From Candidatus Kuenenia stuttgartensis (GTDB taxonomy: Bacteria > Planctomycetota > GCA-002687715 > CAIWVZ01), in the NCBI GenBank assembly GCA_945860915.1, contig CAMARR010000001.1, forward strand, positions 186,001 to 250,000: DNA of 64,000 nt, given 5' to 3'. The notes under the pieces were generated by a model. The model saw nothing but the letters and a program-made list of their open reading frames with translations, did no database searches and was not told the origin of the DNA. Shown one piece after another: positions 36,583-45,743 of the stretch (within the stretch, counting starts at the first letter, position 1; each line of letters starts with the position of its first letter). Position numbers and translations under genes: made by a program.

Positions 36583-36668
36583 GAAAGACCTCAGGGACTC
36601 TAACCCACGCAAAAAGTGGGCCAACACGCCCCTTGCGGGATCCTCCCCACGATTTACGCTCCCACTCC

Positions 36669-37751
36669 ATGCGCGTGCTCACTCCCGACTCTTCCTTGCC
36701 CAGTGACCCGGTTCTTATCGAGGCGGCTCGCATCTTGGATTCTGGGGGCGTCGTTGCGATCCCGACCGAGACGGTTTACGGACTGGCCTGTCGATCTGCG
36801 TTTCCCGACGCCATCGCTCGCATTTTCGAGATCAAGGGCCGTCCGCTCGAGAAACGGCTTCCCTTTCTCATTCCGGATGCCGCCCGTCTTGGAGACTTCA
36901 CCAACTCGCCCTCGCCCAGAGCGCTTAGACTTGCCGCGCGATGGTGGCCAGGTCCAATGACCCTCGTCGTAGGACATGACCCCAACTCGATAGCCGTACG
37001 AGTTCCTGACTCCCCCATAACTCGAACGATTCTGGGCCTCTGTGCGGGCCCCGTGCACGGGACGAGCGCAAATCGATCGGGCGCGCCAGCGGCGACCGAC
37101 GCAAGCGGTGTCGTGATGGCATTTGAGGGTGGTGCCGCCCCCGACCTAATTGTCGACGGTGGTCCCTGCCGGGTTGCCAAGGAATCGACGTTGGTCAGGG
37201 TTACGCCGTCGGGAGAGGCCCAGATCCTCCGCCAGGGTGCGTTAAGTCACGACGACCTCGTTGCATCAGCAACGGCTCGGATCCTCCTGGTATGCTCGGG
37301 CAATACCTGTCGCAGCCCCATGGCGGTCATCATCATGCGGGCGCTCTTGGCGGACGCTTTGAGAATCTCGACGGCCGAACTCCCAGCGTGGGGACTCTCG
37401 GTCGAATCCGCGGGGACAGCAGCCAGCGATGGAGCGCCGGCATCATCGGGTGCCATGGGTGTTGCGCGACGTCGTGGAGCAAGCCTTACCCAACACGCGA
37501 GCCGCTATGTCGGTTCAGTGAAACTCGAGTCCTTCGAGCGGGTGTTTGGCTTTACACCGGAACACGTTTCTTCGTTGAGGTCGCGTTTCGGAGTCGCTCG
37601 GGCCGAGACGCTCGATCCACGCGGACGTGGCATTGCCGATCCATTCGGTGGATCGGATTCCGAATACGACGACGCCGCCGACTCGATTGATGAAGCGGTT
37701 TCTCTCAGAATTCCAGAGCTGATTAAGCTGGCATTCCGCCCGACGTCGTAG
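36669..37751 (+). CDS. TsaC/YrdC-type threonylcarbamoyl-AMP synthase fused to low-molecular-weight phosphatase
   Basis: Residues 12-190 form a Sua5/YrdC domain (IPTETVYGLA, KGRPLEKRLPFLI, GTSANRSG), which makes threonylcarbamoyl-AMP for the t6A modification of tRNAs that read ANN codons. Residues 203-360 form a low-molecular-weight protein-tyrosine/arginine phosphatase domain with the P-loop CSGNTCRS (Cys209 to Arg215) and a general-acid loop DPFGGS. Both domains look catalytically complete. Phosphatase substrate unknown: protein Tyr, Arg or a small molecule. ATG 36669 is used; there is no good ribosome-binding site and a TTG at 36633 is in frame. A CCCAC...GTGGG dyad (36604-36620) lies between it and the divergent kinase-like gene. 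Confidence 0.88.
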   Translation: MRVLTPDSSLPSDPVLIEAARILDSGGVVAIPTETVYGLACRSAFPDAIARIFEIKGRPLEKRLPFLIPDAARLGDFTNSPSPRALRLAARWWPGPMTLVVGHDPNSIAVRVPDSPITRTILGLCAGPVHGTSANRSGAPAATDASGVVMAFEGGAAPDLIVDGGPCRVAKESTLVRVTPSGEAQILRQGALSHDDLVASATARILLVCSGNTCRSPMAVIIMRALLADALRISTAELPAWGLSVESAGTAASDGAPASSGAMGVARRRGASLTQHASRYVGSVKLESFERVFGFTPEHVSSLRSRFGVARAETLDPRGRGIADPFGGSDSEYDDAADSIDEAVSLRIPELIKLAFRPTS

Positions 37752-37861
37752 TCCCCCGGGGCGAACAGCCTAAGCGGACGTGACAAGAGTAGAGCCCCAA
37801 GGGCGAATGTAGCCGATACCCCGCAATGCTAGTGGAATCGTTGCAAGGGTGGAAAAAGGGA

Positions 37862-37896
37862 CTGGGTCCCGTCAGGAGCTACCCAACGGGACCCAG
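37862..37896 (-). terminator. Strong terminator-like hairpin
   Basis: CTGGGTCCCGT (37862-37872) pairs over all 11 bases with ACGGGACCCAG (37886-37896), loop 13. On the reverse strand it is followed by TCCCTTTTTCC, a T-run. It is oriented to stop leftward transcription from the large surface protein gene, 311 bases after its stop, and could also act on the rightward TsaC fusion transcript. Confidence 0.65.
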
Positions 37897-38107
37897 CGAA
37901 TAAGAACTCGGAGCTCGAGAGGGCGGTTGGGGAGGGAAAAAAAATCTCGCGCCGCCAGAGTTCTCAGATCCGATTCAACGACCGTGCGGGGCCGAAGAAC
38001 CAGACCTGCGAATATTACATCAACAGTGCCCTCACATGCAATGTGGAGAAGTTAATTTCTGTCGGTCGAAACCCCGGCGTAGTCGTTGCTTACGCAAATC
38101 TGGCAAT

Positions 38108-38138
38108 CTTGGGATGCGCATCTAAGTGACATCCCAAG
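38108..38138. repeat. Perfect 9-bp inverted repeat
   Basis: CTTGGGATG (38108-38116) and CATCCCAAG (38130-38138) enclose a 13-base loop, about 70 bases past the surface protein stop. There is no T-run on either side, so it may be an mRNA 3'-end stabiliser or part of a small RNA. Confidence 0.45.
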
Positions 38139-38207
38139 CCCTGTCCTGCGTTCCAGGGACGACCATAAACCCATATGCAGAAGCCAGTTGCAGACGAGCG
38201 CAACCTA

Positions 38208-40982
38208 CTAGTTTTGCTTCTCAACCACAACTCGCCGTTCAGCCTTCTCGCCAGGAGCCAAGATGACGTTCTCGACGAACGTCACCTTGTAGCCAGGACG
38301 CAGCACCCGAATTTTCACGGTCTCGGCTGGGATTCTCGACATCGTGACCCGACCGTTGAGATCGGTTTTTTGCGTCGGCGTATCTCCCTTGGCCGCGACA
38401 CGGGCTCCTGCCGCATCGAAAATCGTGACATCCATCGCAGGAACGGCCTCGCCAAACTGATCAAAAGCGTAGACCGTGACTGACGCGGCCGCACGAAGGA
38501 CTTCATTGCGAACTACTGTCTCTCCTTCGCCCACCGTGAGAACGGAGTTCGCTGGGACAACCCACGCGTCGGATTCAAACCGGAGTTGGTACTGGCCCGC
38601 AGCCACGCCGGTCATTCTGAACTCTCCCTCACCATCCACGCGCGACATGACAGGAGGCGGCGGAGCTCGGCGGACCGCTCCAGGAACCGGAGGGTCCATT
38701 CGGTCAAGGAAGATCCCAACGCCGGCAACCGGTGAGCCCTTCGTGTCTCGCAGTTTGCCAGTCACGATGCCTCCTGTTTTGAGGCGAATGGCCCCCACGT
38801 CAGCTGCGACCCCATCCACCATGACCTGAGGCCCAGGCGTTTCGGCGAAGTCGCCCGCGGATACTAAAACCCCATAGAGACCAGCTTCAACGTCCTTGAG
38901 ACGGAAGAAACCGGCGTCGTCTTGAAATTCCATTGCCACGGCGGAGACGCCGCCTGTTGGGCTCTTGCGGTCCGGCTGCTTGGCAGTCGGAATGATAGGG
39001 TCAAGTGAAATCGAGAAGACTCGCACAGGAGCCCCAGACGAGTCCACCACGAACCCCGTGACCTCTCCGAGCGCAAGTAATCTAACGTCTATGCCCGAAG
39101 TGTCGGCAGCAACGTCATCGATGGGTTTGGATGTCATCCGCGGCTTTGCAGTACTGCCCTTGAGGCGATACCAGCCGGGCAGAAGTTTGCTGATCTTGAA
39201 AGTGCCATCGGCAGCCGCGACCGCCGTAGCGGCAGCGTCGTCAGCGTTGGACGCGAATGCTTCGATCAACGCACCGGCGCCGGGGTTTCCATCGGGCAAC
39301 GTCACGCGACCCGAAATCGACTTAGAGCGCGACATCGTGATGTCCAGTGTCTGCGCGTCATTAGAGTCTTTGAGCTGAACCGTCTGGTTCATCGTTGAAA
39401 CATGATCCGCCTCATCGAAACGAAGGGTGTGCTTGCCGCCCCAGAGGGATCGGAACGCATATCCACCATCGGGGCCCGTCGTTTCTGTCACACTTGCGCC
39501 TTGTCCAACGTCCGACGGCGGCATGAACCATGCAAGCGAAAAGGCCGGACGCTCCAAGGTGACTAATGCACCGACGACCGGTGCGCCACCGTCATCTGTC
39601 ACCCGTCCGGAGATAACTCCTCCGCGTGGTAACTCGAGTGTGAAGTCCTCCTTGATCTCGGCCGGTCCGACCACGATCTCGGGAGAGGTGCCAAGGCCCG
39701 CTTCGCGGTGCATCGCAACAACGACATACTTCTGACCGACATCAAGGTCACGCAGCAGGAATCTCCCCTGGGCATCCGCCTTGGTTTCGGATCCGGGAAT
39801 GATCGAATTCGTGAGAATCGTGTTCTTTGCCAGCCACACTCGGGCGCCGACAGCCGGTCCACCGATGGGAAGGTTGACAATTCCCGCTACCGCGCCACTC
39901 GGCTCCATAAAGAACTCGAGGCGGTTCGGTCGCTCCGCAGTCGACATCTCGGCATCCGTGAGATCTCGCACATCCGGAGGTGCCGAGAAGCCGCGCAGCT
40001 CCATGGCGAAACGCACCTTGCCACGCTTGAGCCCGGTAATTCGGAAGACGCCATTGTTGTCCGAAGTCCCGTGATAGCGCGGGACAATCATGTCAGTCCC
40101 TTTCACATGAACAGCGGGGAGTGCCTTTCCGTCACGACGATTCTTGACGACACCCTCGATGACAAGACCCCGCTTGAGTTTGAAGTCGTGCACGCATGGT
40201 TTCCCCGAGGGGACGTCGCGCATTTCACTGCTGTCTTCGTAATCAGGGTGATAGAAAAGGAACTGCACGTTGCGATCGGGAACGCCCTCATAGGTGTACC
40301 GACCATCGGGGTCAGTGATCACGTTCTCGTTCCACCTGAACTGAGTCGGTGAGTCGGCGGTCACCTTTCCTGTTGCGTACCAGCCCTTCACGCGCGCCCC
40401 CACAATCGGCTGTCCAGTATCGATATCGGTCACGCGACCGCTTAGAGGAACTCCGGTCATGAGCGTGAAGTCGACCTGGCGTCCTGCCGGGACCGAATCC
40501 TTGAACTGTGAGGTAAAACCGGCTTTCAGCGCACGCATCGCCTGCACTCTCGCGGCCGGGTCGATTCCGTTGAACGCATAGCGCCCGTTTTTGTCGGTGC
40601 TGCTTGTGCCCGCAATCACCTCTGTGCCCCATTGATCGACCGGACGCCTACTACCCGTGTCAATGTCCCATCGAATGATCTGGATGGTCACGTCGGGGAT
40701 GGGATTACCATCGCGATCCTTGACCACACCTTCGATCATGTCGGGGGTTGCCGCAGGGCGCACGGGTGCCACCGCAGTCACTACCTCGCCCTTAGCCAAG
40801 GGCGTGTCCGGTCGGCTATTCGTTGCCGCATCACCCGGACCCGACGTGTTGGGAGACCCCGGCGACGGGCTCTTGTCCAAAAGGAGCGACGCCCCCCAGC
40901 CAGCCAAGGCCAAGACGACTAGCACCAAAATGATCACGGGCCCCTTCGAGTTGCCCGTAGAATTCGTATTCGCTGAGTTCAT
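38208..40982 (-). CDS. Membrane-anchored protein with about nine carboxypeptidase-regulatory-like repeats
   Basis: The 924-residue protein has a short cytoplasmic start and one membrane helix (about 14-34, PVIILVLVVLALAGWGASLLL), then a Pro/Ser/Gly-rich linker. The rest is a string of small beta-sandwich domains of the CarboxypepD_reg type, each beginning like G-x-V-x-D-x-x-G-x-P-(V/I)-x-G-A, for example EGVVKDRDGNPIPDVTI, GRVTDDGGAPVVGALVTL, GRVTLPDGNPGAGALIEAF and GKLRDTKGSPVAGVGIFL. No peptidase domain is present. Such proteins are surface or periplasmic adhesion or scaffold proteins. A hairpin-rich 456-base region follows its stop. Confidence 0.85.
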   Translation of the reverse strand: MNSANTNSTGNSKGPVIILVLVVLALAGWGASLLLDKSPSPGSPNTSGPGDAATNSRPDTPLAKGEVVTAVAPVRPAATPDMIEGVVKDRDGNPIPDVTIQIIRWDIDTGSRRPVDQWGTEVIAGTSSTDKNGRYAFNGIDPAARVQAMRALKAGFTSQFKDSVPAGRQVDFTLMTGVPLSGRVTDIDTGQPIVGARVKGWYATGKVTADSPTQFRWNENVITDPDGRYTYEGVPDRNVQFLFYHPDYEDSSEMRDVPSGKPCVHDFKLKRGLVIEGVVKNRRDGKALPAVHVKGTDMIVPRYHGTSDNNGVFRITGLKRGKVRFAMELRGFSAPPDVRDLTDAEMSTAERPNRLEFFMEPSGAVAGIVNLPIGGPAVGARVWLAKNTILTNSIIPGSETKADAQGRFLLRDLDVGQKYVVVAMHREAGLGTSPEIVVGPAEIKEDFTLELPRGGVISGRVTDDGGAPVVGALVTLERPAFSLAWFMPPSDVGQGASVTETTGPDGGYAFRSLWGGKHTLRFDEADHVSTMNQTVQLKDSNDAQTLDITMSRSKSISGRVTLPDGNPGAGALIEAFASNADDAAATAVAAADGTFKISKLLPGWYRLKGSTAKPRMTSKPIDDVAADTSGIDVRLLALGEVTGFVVDSSGAPVRVFSISLDPIIPTAKQPDRKSPTGGVSAVAMEFQDDAGFFRLKDVEAGLYGVLVSAGDFAETPGPQVMVDGVAADVGAIRLKTGGIVTGKLRDTKGSPVAGVGIFLDRMDPPVPGAVRRAPPPPVMSRVDGEGEFRMTGVAAGQYQLRFESDAWVVPANSVLTVGEGETVVRNEVLRAAASVTVYAFDQFGEAVPAMDVTIFDAAGARVAAKGDTPTQKTDLNGRVTMSRIPAETVKIRVLRPGYKVTFVENVILAPGEKAERRVVVEKQN

Positions 40983-41233
40983 GTGTTGTTCACTCTACCC
41001 CCATAAGGGGCCCAGAGCCTAAGGCACAGCAGCCGCACCACATACACGTCAAATCGCGGCAGCAAAAACCAACGCTGTCCAACGAGTCTCCGATCGGCAT
41101 CCATATACGCATTGGTGGAGCGTTCTGCAATTTACGCAATCCCGACACATTTACCCCCGTCCTGGCACCGAATTGGGGGTCAAGGATCAAAGCCATCCCG
41201 TCCGATAAGAAAAGCACCCAACGGGACACCCTT

Positions 41234-41608
41234 ATGCAGGAAAACCGCCATTTCCCACGCGTCGCAACCAACTGCCAAGTCAAATACCGCCCAGTTGGCG
41301 ACGATCCTCGTTTCGAGCAACTCGCCCAATGTGACGGGGTCGTCCAAAACATCTCGGGTGGTGGCGTCTGTATCGAGATGGCCTTGGCCACTCCAGCGGG
41401 CACCATGCTCGCCCTTGATCTCGAACTCCCAGGTTTGCCGATGTCGGTAATTGCCCTCGGCAAGGTGGCTTGGTGCCGTCCAGCTGGCGCGACTTTCGAA
41501 GCCGGGATCGAATTCTGGTGGATTGGGTGGCGCGATGAAGCTGCGCAAATGCAGATTCGCCAGTTCATCAATCAGAAGTTGCGTGACGAAGTCACCGCGA
41601 AGACCTGA
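41234..41608 (+). CDS. PilZ-domain c-di-GMP-binding protein
   Basis: The 124-residue protein is a single PilZ domain. Both ligand motifs are visible: RxxxR in R5-H-F-P-R9 and N-x-S-x-x-G in N39-I-S-G-G-G44. Stand-alone PilZ proteins bind c-di-GMP and then control motility, secretion or polysaccharide synthesis by protein contact. A diguanylate cyclase is at 25699. It converges with the GT4 gene, ending one base before that gene's stop codon. Ribosome-binding site weak. Confidence 0.88.
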   Translation: MQENRHFPRVATNCQVKYRPVGDDPRFEQLAQCDGVVQNISGGGVCIEMALATPAGTMLALDLELPGLPMSVIALGKVAWCRPAGATFEAGIEFWWIGWRDEAAQMQIRQFINQKLRDEVTAKT

Positions 41609-42691
41609 TCACGCCCGGTAGATCGCGGCGACCTCCGTCGCGAGGCGAAGTCCGTCATATTTTTGCCGGATCTCTGATCGAGCCTCGTCTGTGACTCGTC
41701 CCAAAGCCAACTGTCGCATCACGGCAGCGGCAAGATCGACTGCTGTCCGTTGGACAACCTCGCCAGCGCGCGGATCAACGATGCCCCGAACTCCGCCAAC
41801 ATCCGGTGCGACGACTCGAGTTCCGAGGGCCTGAAGTTCAATCAATGCGAGAGGAGTCCCTTCGGCGACGGACGTCAGTATCCCGACGCTGGCTTGCTGG
41901 TAGATATCCCAGGGCTCTGCGATGTTCCCCCAAAACTTCACTCGATGGCGAATCAGAGGATTGGCAGACACTTTGGCTCGAACACGTGTCATGAGCACGC
42001 CATCTCCGACAACATCGAAGTGGACCGCGGGATCGGTCAATTCAACCACCGCAAGCAGTAGATCGGGGTCCTTAATTGGCACCAGTCTTGCGGCAAACAC
42101 GACGCGCCTAGGTATCGATTGTTCGACATTGGCCCGCGCCGGAATCTCAATGGCAGGTTCTACGATTTTGGATTTTGCGCGGACACCAAACCCTATCGCA
42201 TCAATAAGCTCTTCCTCTTGGAGCGAATTCTGACAAATCACCACGTCTGTAACGCGAAGGGTCACGCGCTCGATGAAGCGGATCCACCACGAACCGATCA
42301 CGCCCGCATATCCACGAAAGGCGAGTCCATGAAACGTATGCACAACGCGCGGAACGCGCGCACACCACGCGGCCCATCGCCCAAGGAACCCTGCCTTGCT
42401 TTGATGCGTATGAACGACGTCAGGTTTCTCTTTCCGCAGGATCCGAAGGATTGCGAAGAACGCCTGAATGTCCGCCCAGATAGACACTGCTCGCTCGAGC
42501 GTCGTAATCTCGATGATCCTGCCTTGCACAGTAATCGCACCTGATCCTTCCGTAGGAGGCGTCGGACCGGTCAGCGTCACGCCGTCTATCCCACACTCCG
42601 GGAGCAAGGTATTCAAGAGAGAGATATGGCGCGTGGGTCCCCCAACGTTGAGCCGCGTCACGATGCGCACCACCTTCAAGCGACGATTCAC
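41609..42691 (-). CDS. GT4-family glycosyltransferase
   Basis: The 360-residue protein is a GT-B retaining glycosyltransferase. It has the N-terminal NVGGPTRHISLLN loop, a DVVHTHQSKAGFLGR segment, and the C-terminal donor site EGTPLALIELQALG that carries the E-x7-E signature. Members make capsular or lipopolysaccharide glycans from nucleotide sugars. Sugar and acceptor unknown. It is a lone gene divergent from recD2 and convergent with the PilZ gene. Confidence 0.88.
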   Translation of the reverse strand: MNRRLKVVRIVTRLNVGGPTRHISLLNTLLPECGIDGVTLTGPTPPTEGSGAITVQGRIIEITTLERAVSIWADIQAFFAILRILRKEKPDVVHTHQSKAGFLGRWAAWCARVPRVVHTFHGLAFRGYAGVIGSWWIRFIERVTLRVTDVVICQNSLQEEELIDAIGFGVRAKSKIVEPAIEIPARANVEQSIPRRVVFAARLVPIKDPDLLLAVVELTDPAVHFDVVGDGVLMTRVRAKVSANPLIRHRVKFWGNIAEPWDIYQQASVGILTSVAEGTPLALIELQALGTRVVAPDVGGVRGIVDPRAGEVVQRTAVDLAAAVMRQLALGRVTDEARSEIRQKYDGLRLATEVAAIYRA

Positions 42692-42759
42692 ATCGGAATG
42701 GTAGCGCGACTAGCCAAAGAGGTGGAACCTGTCCTCCTCACCGAGTAATCTCTCGGAGC

Positions 42760-44919
42760 ATGGAGGCGAAAGAATCCCGGGTGCTGAGTGCGACAGTCCG
42801 CCGGGTGATTTATCACGCGGCCGACACGGGATTCGCCGTGATCGAAGTCATCACCGAAGATGGAGCTTCCTTCACGGCCGCTGGTACGATCGGCGATCCA
42901 AGTCCGGAGTCTAGCTACCGACTTGAGGGGAGTTTCGAAGACCACCCACGATTTGGGCCACGCTTCAAGGTGACTTCGGCGATTCCGGTGACACCGGACT
43001 CGATTAACGGTGTACGTCGCTACCTCGCATCAGGACGATTCGAGGGAGTAGGCGAGGCAACGGCGGCCCGAATTGTGGATGACTTGGGCCCGAATGCCTT
43101 CGTCAAGCTCGCCGGGGATGAAGACATCACCATTCGGGGATTCGGAAAGAAAAAGCTCGCAGTGCTCCGGGCTTCGGTGCGATCAGCTCAGGCCGAAATT
43201 GAGACCTTCGCCTTTCTTGCTGGGATCGGGCTAGGGCCTGCTCTTTCGGCATCGGTTGTGCGTGCCTACGGTCCGCGGGCCGCGGCCATCACCAAGGAGA
43301 ACCCGTGGAAACTCGCTGACGACATTCGCGGCATTGGCTTTCCCACGGCTGATCGCCTCAGTCGAAACCTCGGCTTTGATTCCGAGCATCCCCTGCGTCG
43401 CGAGGCAGGCCTAGTGCACACGCTGAAGGAAGCCATGGAGCAAGGTGACACCTGCCTGCCCATCGAGATGCTTGTCGTTCGAAGCGCTGAACTCCTCGCA
43501 CTTGAATCAACTATGATCGAGGCCTCCGTCGTGTCTGCGGAGGCGTCAGGTAGAATCGTGGTTGAACGCGCATTCGAGGGCGTTTGTCGTGTCTACCATC
43601 CCGATCTTTTCGCGCTCGAGGTCGAAGCCTCCCGCCGGATTTCACGACTGATGCTTCGCCCTGCGCTACTGCAAGATGACTCAGACGTTCCAACTCAACT
43701 TCCCGAGCATCTGTCGGATGAACAGAAGCAGGCTGTGAGGCTTCTTCTGACTCGTCCGCTTGCGCTCCTCACCGGTGGCCCGGGTGTTGGCAAGACCACC
43801 GTGATTGACTCACTCGTGAAGTGCGTCACGGCCCTCGGGAAATCGGTGCAACTCGCCGCACCCACGGGTCGCGCTGCACGCCGTATGGAAGAAGCTACGG
43901 GTCGCGCCGCGGCAACTATTCATCGACTCCTCGGCATTCAACCCACGGACCACTACGACGACAGGCTGCCTCCCCAACCCGTTCTGGCGGATGTGCTAGT
44001 CGTCGATGAAGCGTCCATGCTCGACCTTCCCCTTTTCGTGCAGATCCTGCGGGGGCTAGTCGGAAAGACATCGTTAATCCTAGTCGGGGATCCCGACCAG
44101 CTGCCATCCGTCGGTCCTGGAAACGTTTTGGCAGATCTTTTGTCATCGCGCATGATCCCGACGGTTTCACTGTCCAGGATTTTCAGGCAAGAGCACGGCG
44201 GACTTTTGGTCCGCAACGCACACGCGATCCGTGAGGGGCAATTCCCAGAGATGCCCGAGCCTCATGAGGTGACCGACTTTTATTACATGGAGCGCAACGA
44301 CGCGTCAGAGGGCTGTGCCCTCATCCGTGAACTGGTGGCCCGCAGGCTTCCTCAAAAGTTCGGGTTGGATCCCTCAGAGGATATTCAAGTTCTGACACCC
44401 ATGCACAAAGGCGCATGTGGAACGGAATCACTCAATGCCGTCCTTCAGGACGCGCTACGCGATGGAAGTCGTTCGGCGAAGCGCGGCGAGCGCGTCTTTC
44501 GCGAAGGCGATCGTGTTATCGCAACGCGCAATGACTACGAACGCAGCCTCGCGAATGGTGAAACCGGTCGTGTCGTTGGTGTGATCGACAGCACCGGTGA
44601 GGTCTCCGTAGCATTCGGCTCGACGATTCATCGATTTGGCGCGGGAGAATGGGATGACCTCCAACTGTCCTACACCCTGACCGTTCACAAGGCCCAGGGT
44701 AGCGAGTATGCCGCCGTCGTTCTCCCGATGTTTAACGAGCACTGGCCGATGTTGAGGAGGTCTGTGCTTTACACTGCAATGACGCGCGCCCGTCGACTCT
44801 TAGTCATCGTCGGTCAGAGATCGGCTCTGTCTCGCGCCATCGCCGACGCCCGTAGAGCAGATCGATTCAGCCTTCTTGTTTCTAGGCTTACAGGTGAGCC
44901 GCCACGGGATCTCTCATGA
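42760..44919 (+). CDS. recD2: ATP-dependent DNA helicase RecD2
   Basis: The 719-residue SF1B 5'-3' helicase has an N-terminal OB-like region (1-80), helix-hairpin-helix modules (about 90-215), and RecA-like motor domains. Walker A is GGPGVGKTT near residue 347 and motif II is VVDEASMLD near 415. Motif III-like GDPDQLPSVGPGNVL and the C-terminal VHKAQGSEY and TAMTRARRLL motifs are present. RecD2 acts outside RecBCD in repair. GGAG is located within a CCGAG...CTCGG stem just before the ATG, so the start site may be partly occluded. It overlaps the phosphoesterase gene by four bases. Confidence 0.93.
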   Translation: MEAKESRVLSATVRRVIYHAADTGFAVIEVITEDGASFTAAGTIGDPSPESSYRLEGSFEDHPRFGPRFKVTSAIPVTPDSINGVRRYLASGRFEGVGEATAARIVDDLGPNAFVKLAGDEDITIRGFGKKKLAVLRASVRSAQAEIETFAFLAGIGLGPALSASVVRAYGPRAAAITKENPWKLADDIRGIGFPTADRLSRNLGFDSEHPLRREAGLVHTLKEAMEQGDTCLPIEMLVVRSAELLALESTMIEASVVSAEASGRIVVERAFEGVCRVYHPDLFALEVEASRRISRLMLRPALLQDDSDVPTQLPEHLSDEQKQAVRLLLTRPLALLTGGPGVGKTTVIDSLVKCVTALGKSVQLAAPTGRAARRMEEATGRAAATIHRLLGIQPTDHYDDRLPPQPVLADVLVVDEASMLDLPLFVQILRGLVGKTSLILVGDPDQLPSVGPGNVLADLLSSRMIPTVSLSRIFRQEHGGLLVRNAHAIREGQFPEMPEPHEVTDFYYMERNDASEGCALIRELVARRLPQKFGLDPSEDIQVLTPMHKGACGTESLNAVLQDALRDGSRSAKRGERVFREGDRVIATRNDYERSLANGETGRVVGVIDSTGEVSVAFGSTIHRFGAGEWDDLQLSYTLTVHKAQGSEYAAVVLPMFNEHWPMLRRSVLYTAMTRARRLLVIVGQRSALSRAIADARRADRFSLLVSRLTGEPPRDLS

Positions 44920-45743
44920 AAGTCTGGTACGCGTCGGACCTCCACGTTGAGTCGAAGACCAACCGCACCGCGACCCTCGCCCTGCGAGATCTTGCGATCA
45001 AAGAAGCACCTGATGTTCTGATCTTGGGTGGAGATGTATGCAATGGCCCCCACGCCTTATCTGGTGTCCTGGCAATGTTCTCGGGAATTGCCCCTCTCAA
45101 CGTGTTCGTACCAGGCAATCACGAACTTTGGGATGGGGCTATCGACGCAAGGACGATTCACTACAAGGTCCTGCCGGAGATATGTTCCGCGCATGGATTC
45201 GATATGCTCATTGACGAACCGCTTCAAATTGGATCCATCGGAATCGTTGCGTCAATGGGTTGGTACGACGGCACGTTTGCTCCGCCAAATGTCTTTTCCG
45301 CCGACGCCCTCGCACGTAAGCAACATCTAGGTCGAGTTCTGCTCGACGCTAGTCAACTTCGATGGCTTGCGGCCGACGGGTCGCCTATGTCCGATGCCGA
45401 CGTGACGAACCTTCTTCTCGACGACCTGCGGTCGCAAATTGAAAATCTAGGCGACGAGGTGACTCGCGTCGTCGCCGCGCTGCACATGGTTCCCCACGCG
45501 AACGCACTGGGTCAAAGATGGAACGAAGAAGAACGCTCTTACTTCCGAGCCTTCCAGGGTTCCGAACGCTTTGGGGAGCTTCTAGGCCGTGACAGTCGGA
45601 TCCGTGACATCCTTTGTGGGCATGACCACGAATCAAGTCAATCAAAAATCGGAACGATTACCGTCCACAAACGACCCGTTGGACACATCAAACCAGGATC
45701 CGTGTTTGAACCCACGGCACACCGCGTCCTACTCGATCTCTAG
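44916..45743 (+). CDS. Calcineurin-like metallophosphoesterase
   Basis: The 275-residue protein shows the metal-binding pattern SDLHVE, GGDVCNGP, GNHELWDG, an upstream His in ALHMVPH and a terminal GHDHESS. Substrate is not recognisable. Co-translation with recD2 (ATGA overlap) suggests a DNA- or nucleotide-related role, but that is inference. The last four bases overlap the convergent permease gene. Confidence 0.85.
   Translation: MKVWYASDLHVESKTNRTATLALRDLAIKEAPDVLILGGDVCNGPHALSGVLAMFSGIAPLNVFVPGNHELWDGAIDARTIHYKVLPEICSAHGFDMLIDEPLQIGSIGIVASMGWYDGTFAPPNVFSADALARKQHLGRVLLDASQLRWLAADGSPMSDADVTNLLLDDLRSQIENLGDEVTRVVAALHMVPHANALGQRWNEEERSYFRAFQGSERFGELLGRDSRIRDILCGHDHESSQSKIGTITVHKRPVGHIKPGSVFEPTAHRVLLDL

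Larger units (their letters stand above)
37752..38207. other. 456-base intergenic region with hairpins, no gene seen
   Basis: This stretch lies between the ends of two convergent genes. I find no convincing open frame, tRNA or ribosome-binding site. It holds a strong hairpin at 37862-37896, a perfect 9-bp stem at 38108-38138 and a weaker CCCTG/CAGGG stem at 38139-38158. The layout allows a long 3' untranslated region or an unrecognised small RNA on the reverse strand, ending at the 37862 terminator. Confidence 0.5.

Noticed and set aside
38061-38080. T-arm-like sequence GGTCGAAACCCCG in the intergenic region
   Set aside because: No acceptor, D or anticodon stems could be folded around it, so it is not a tRNA.
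41163-41178. TGGCAC followed by CGAATTGGGG, a possible sigma-54 promoter for the PilZ gene
   Set aside because: The -12 element would read TGGG instead of TTGC; the conserved GC is absent at the right spacing.
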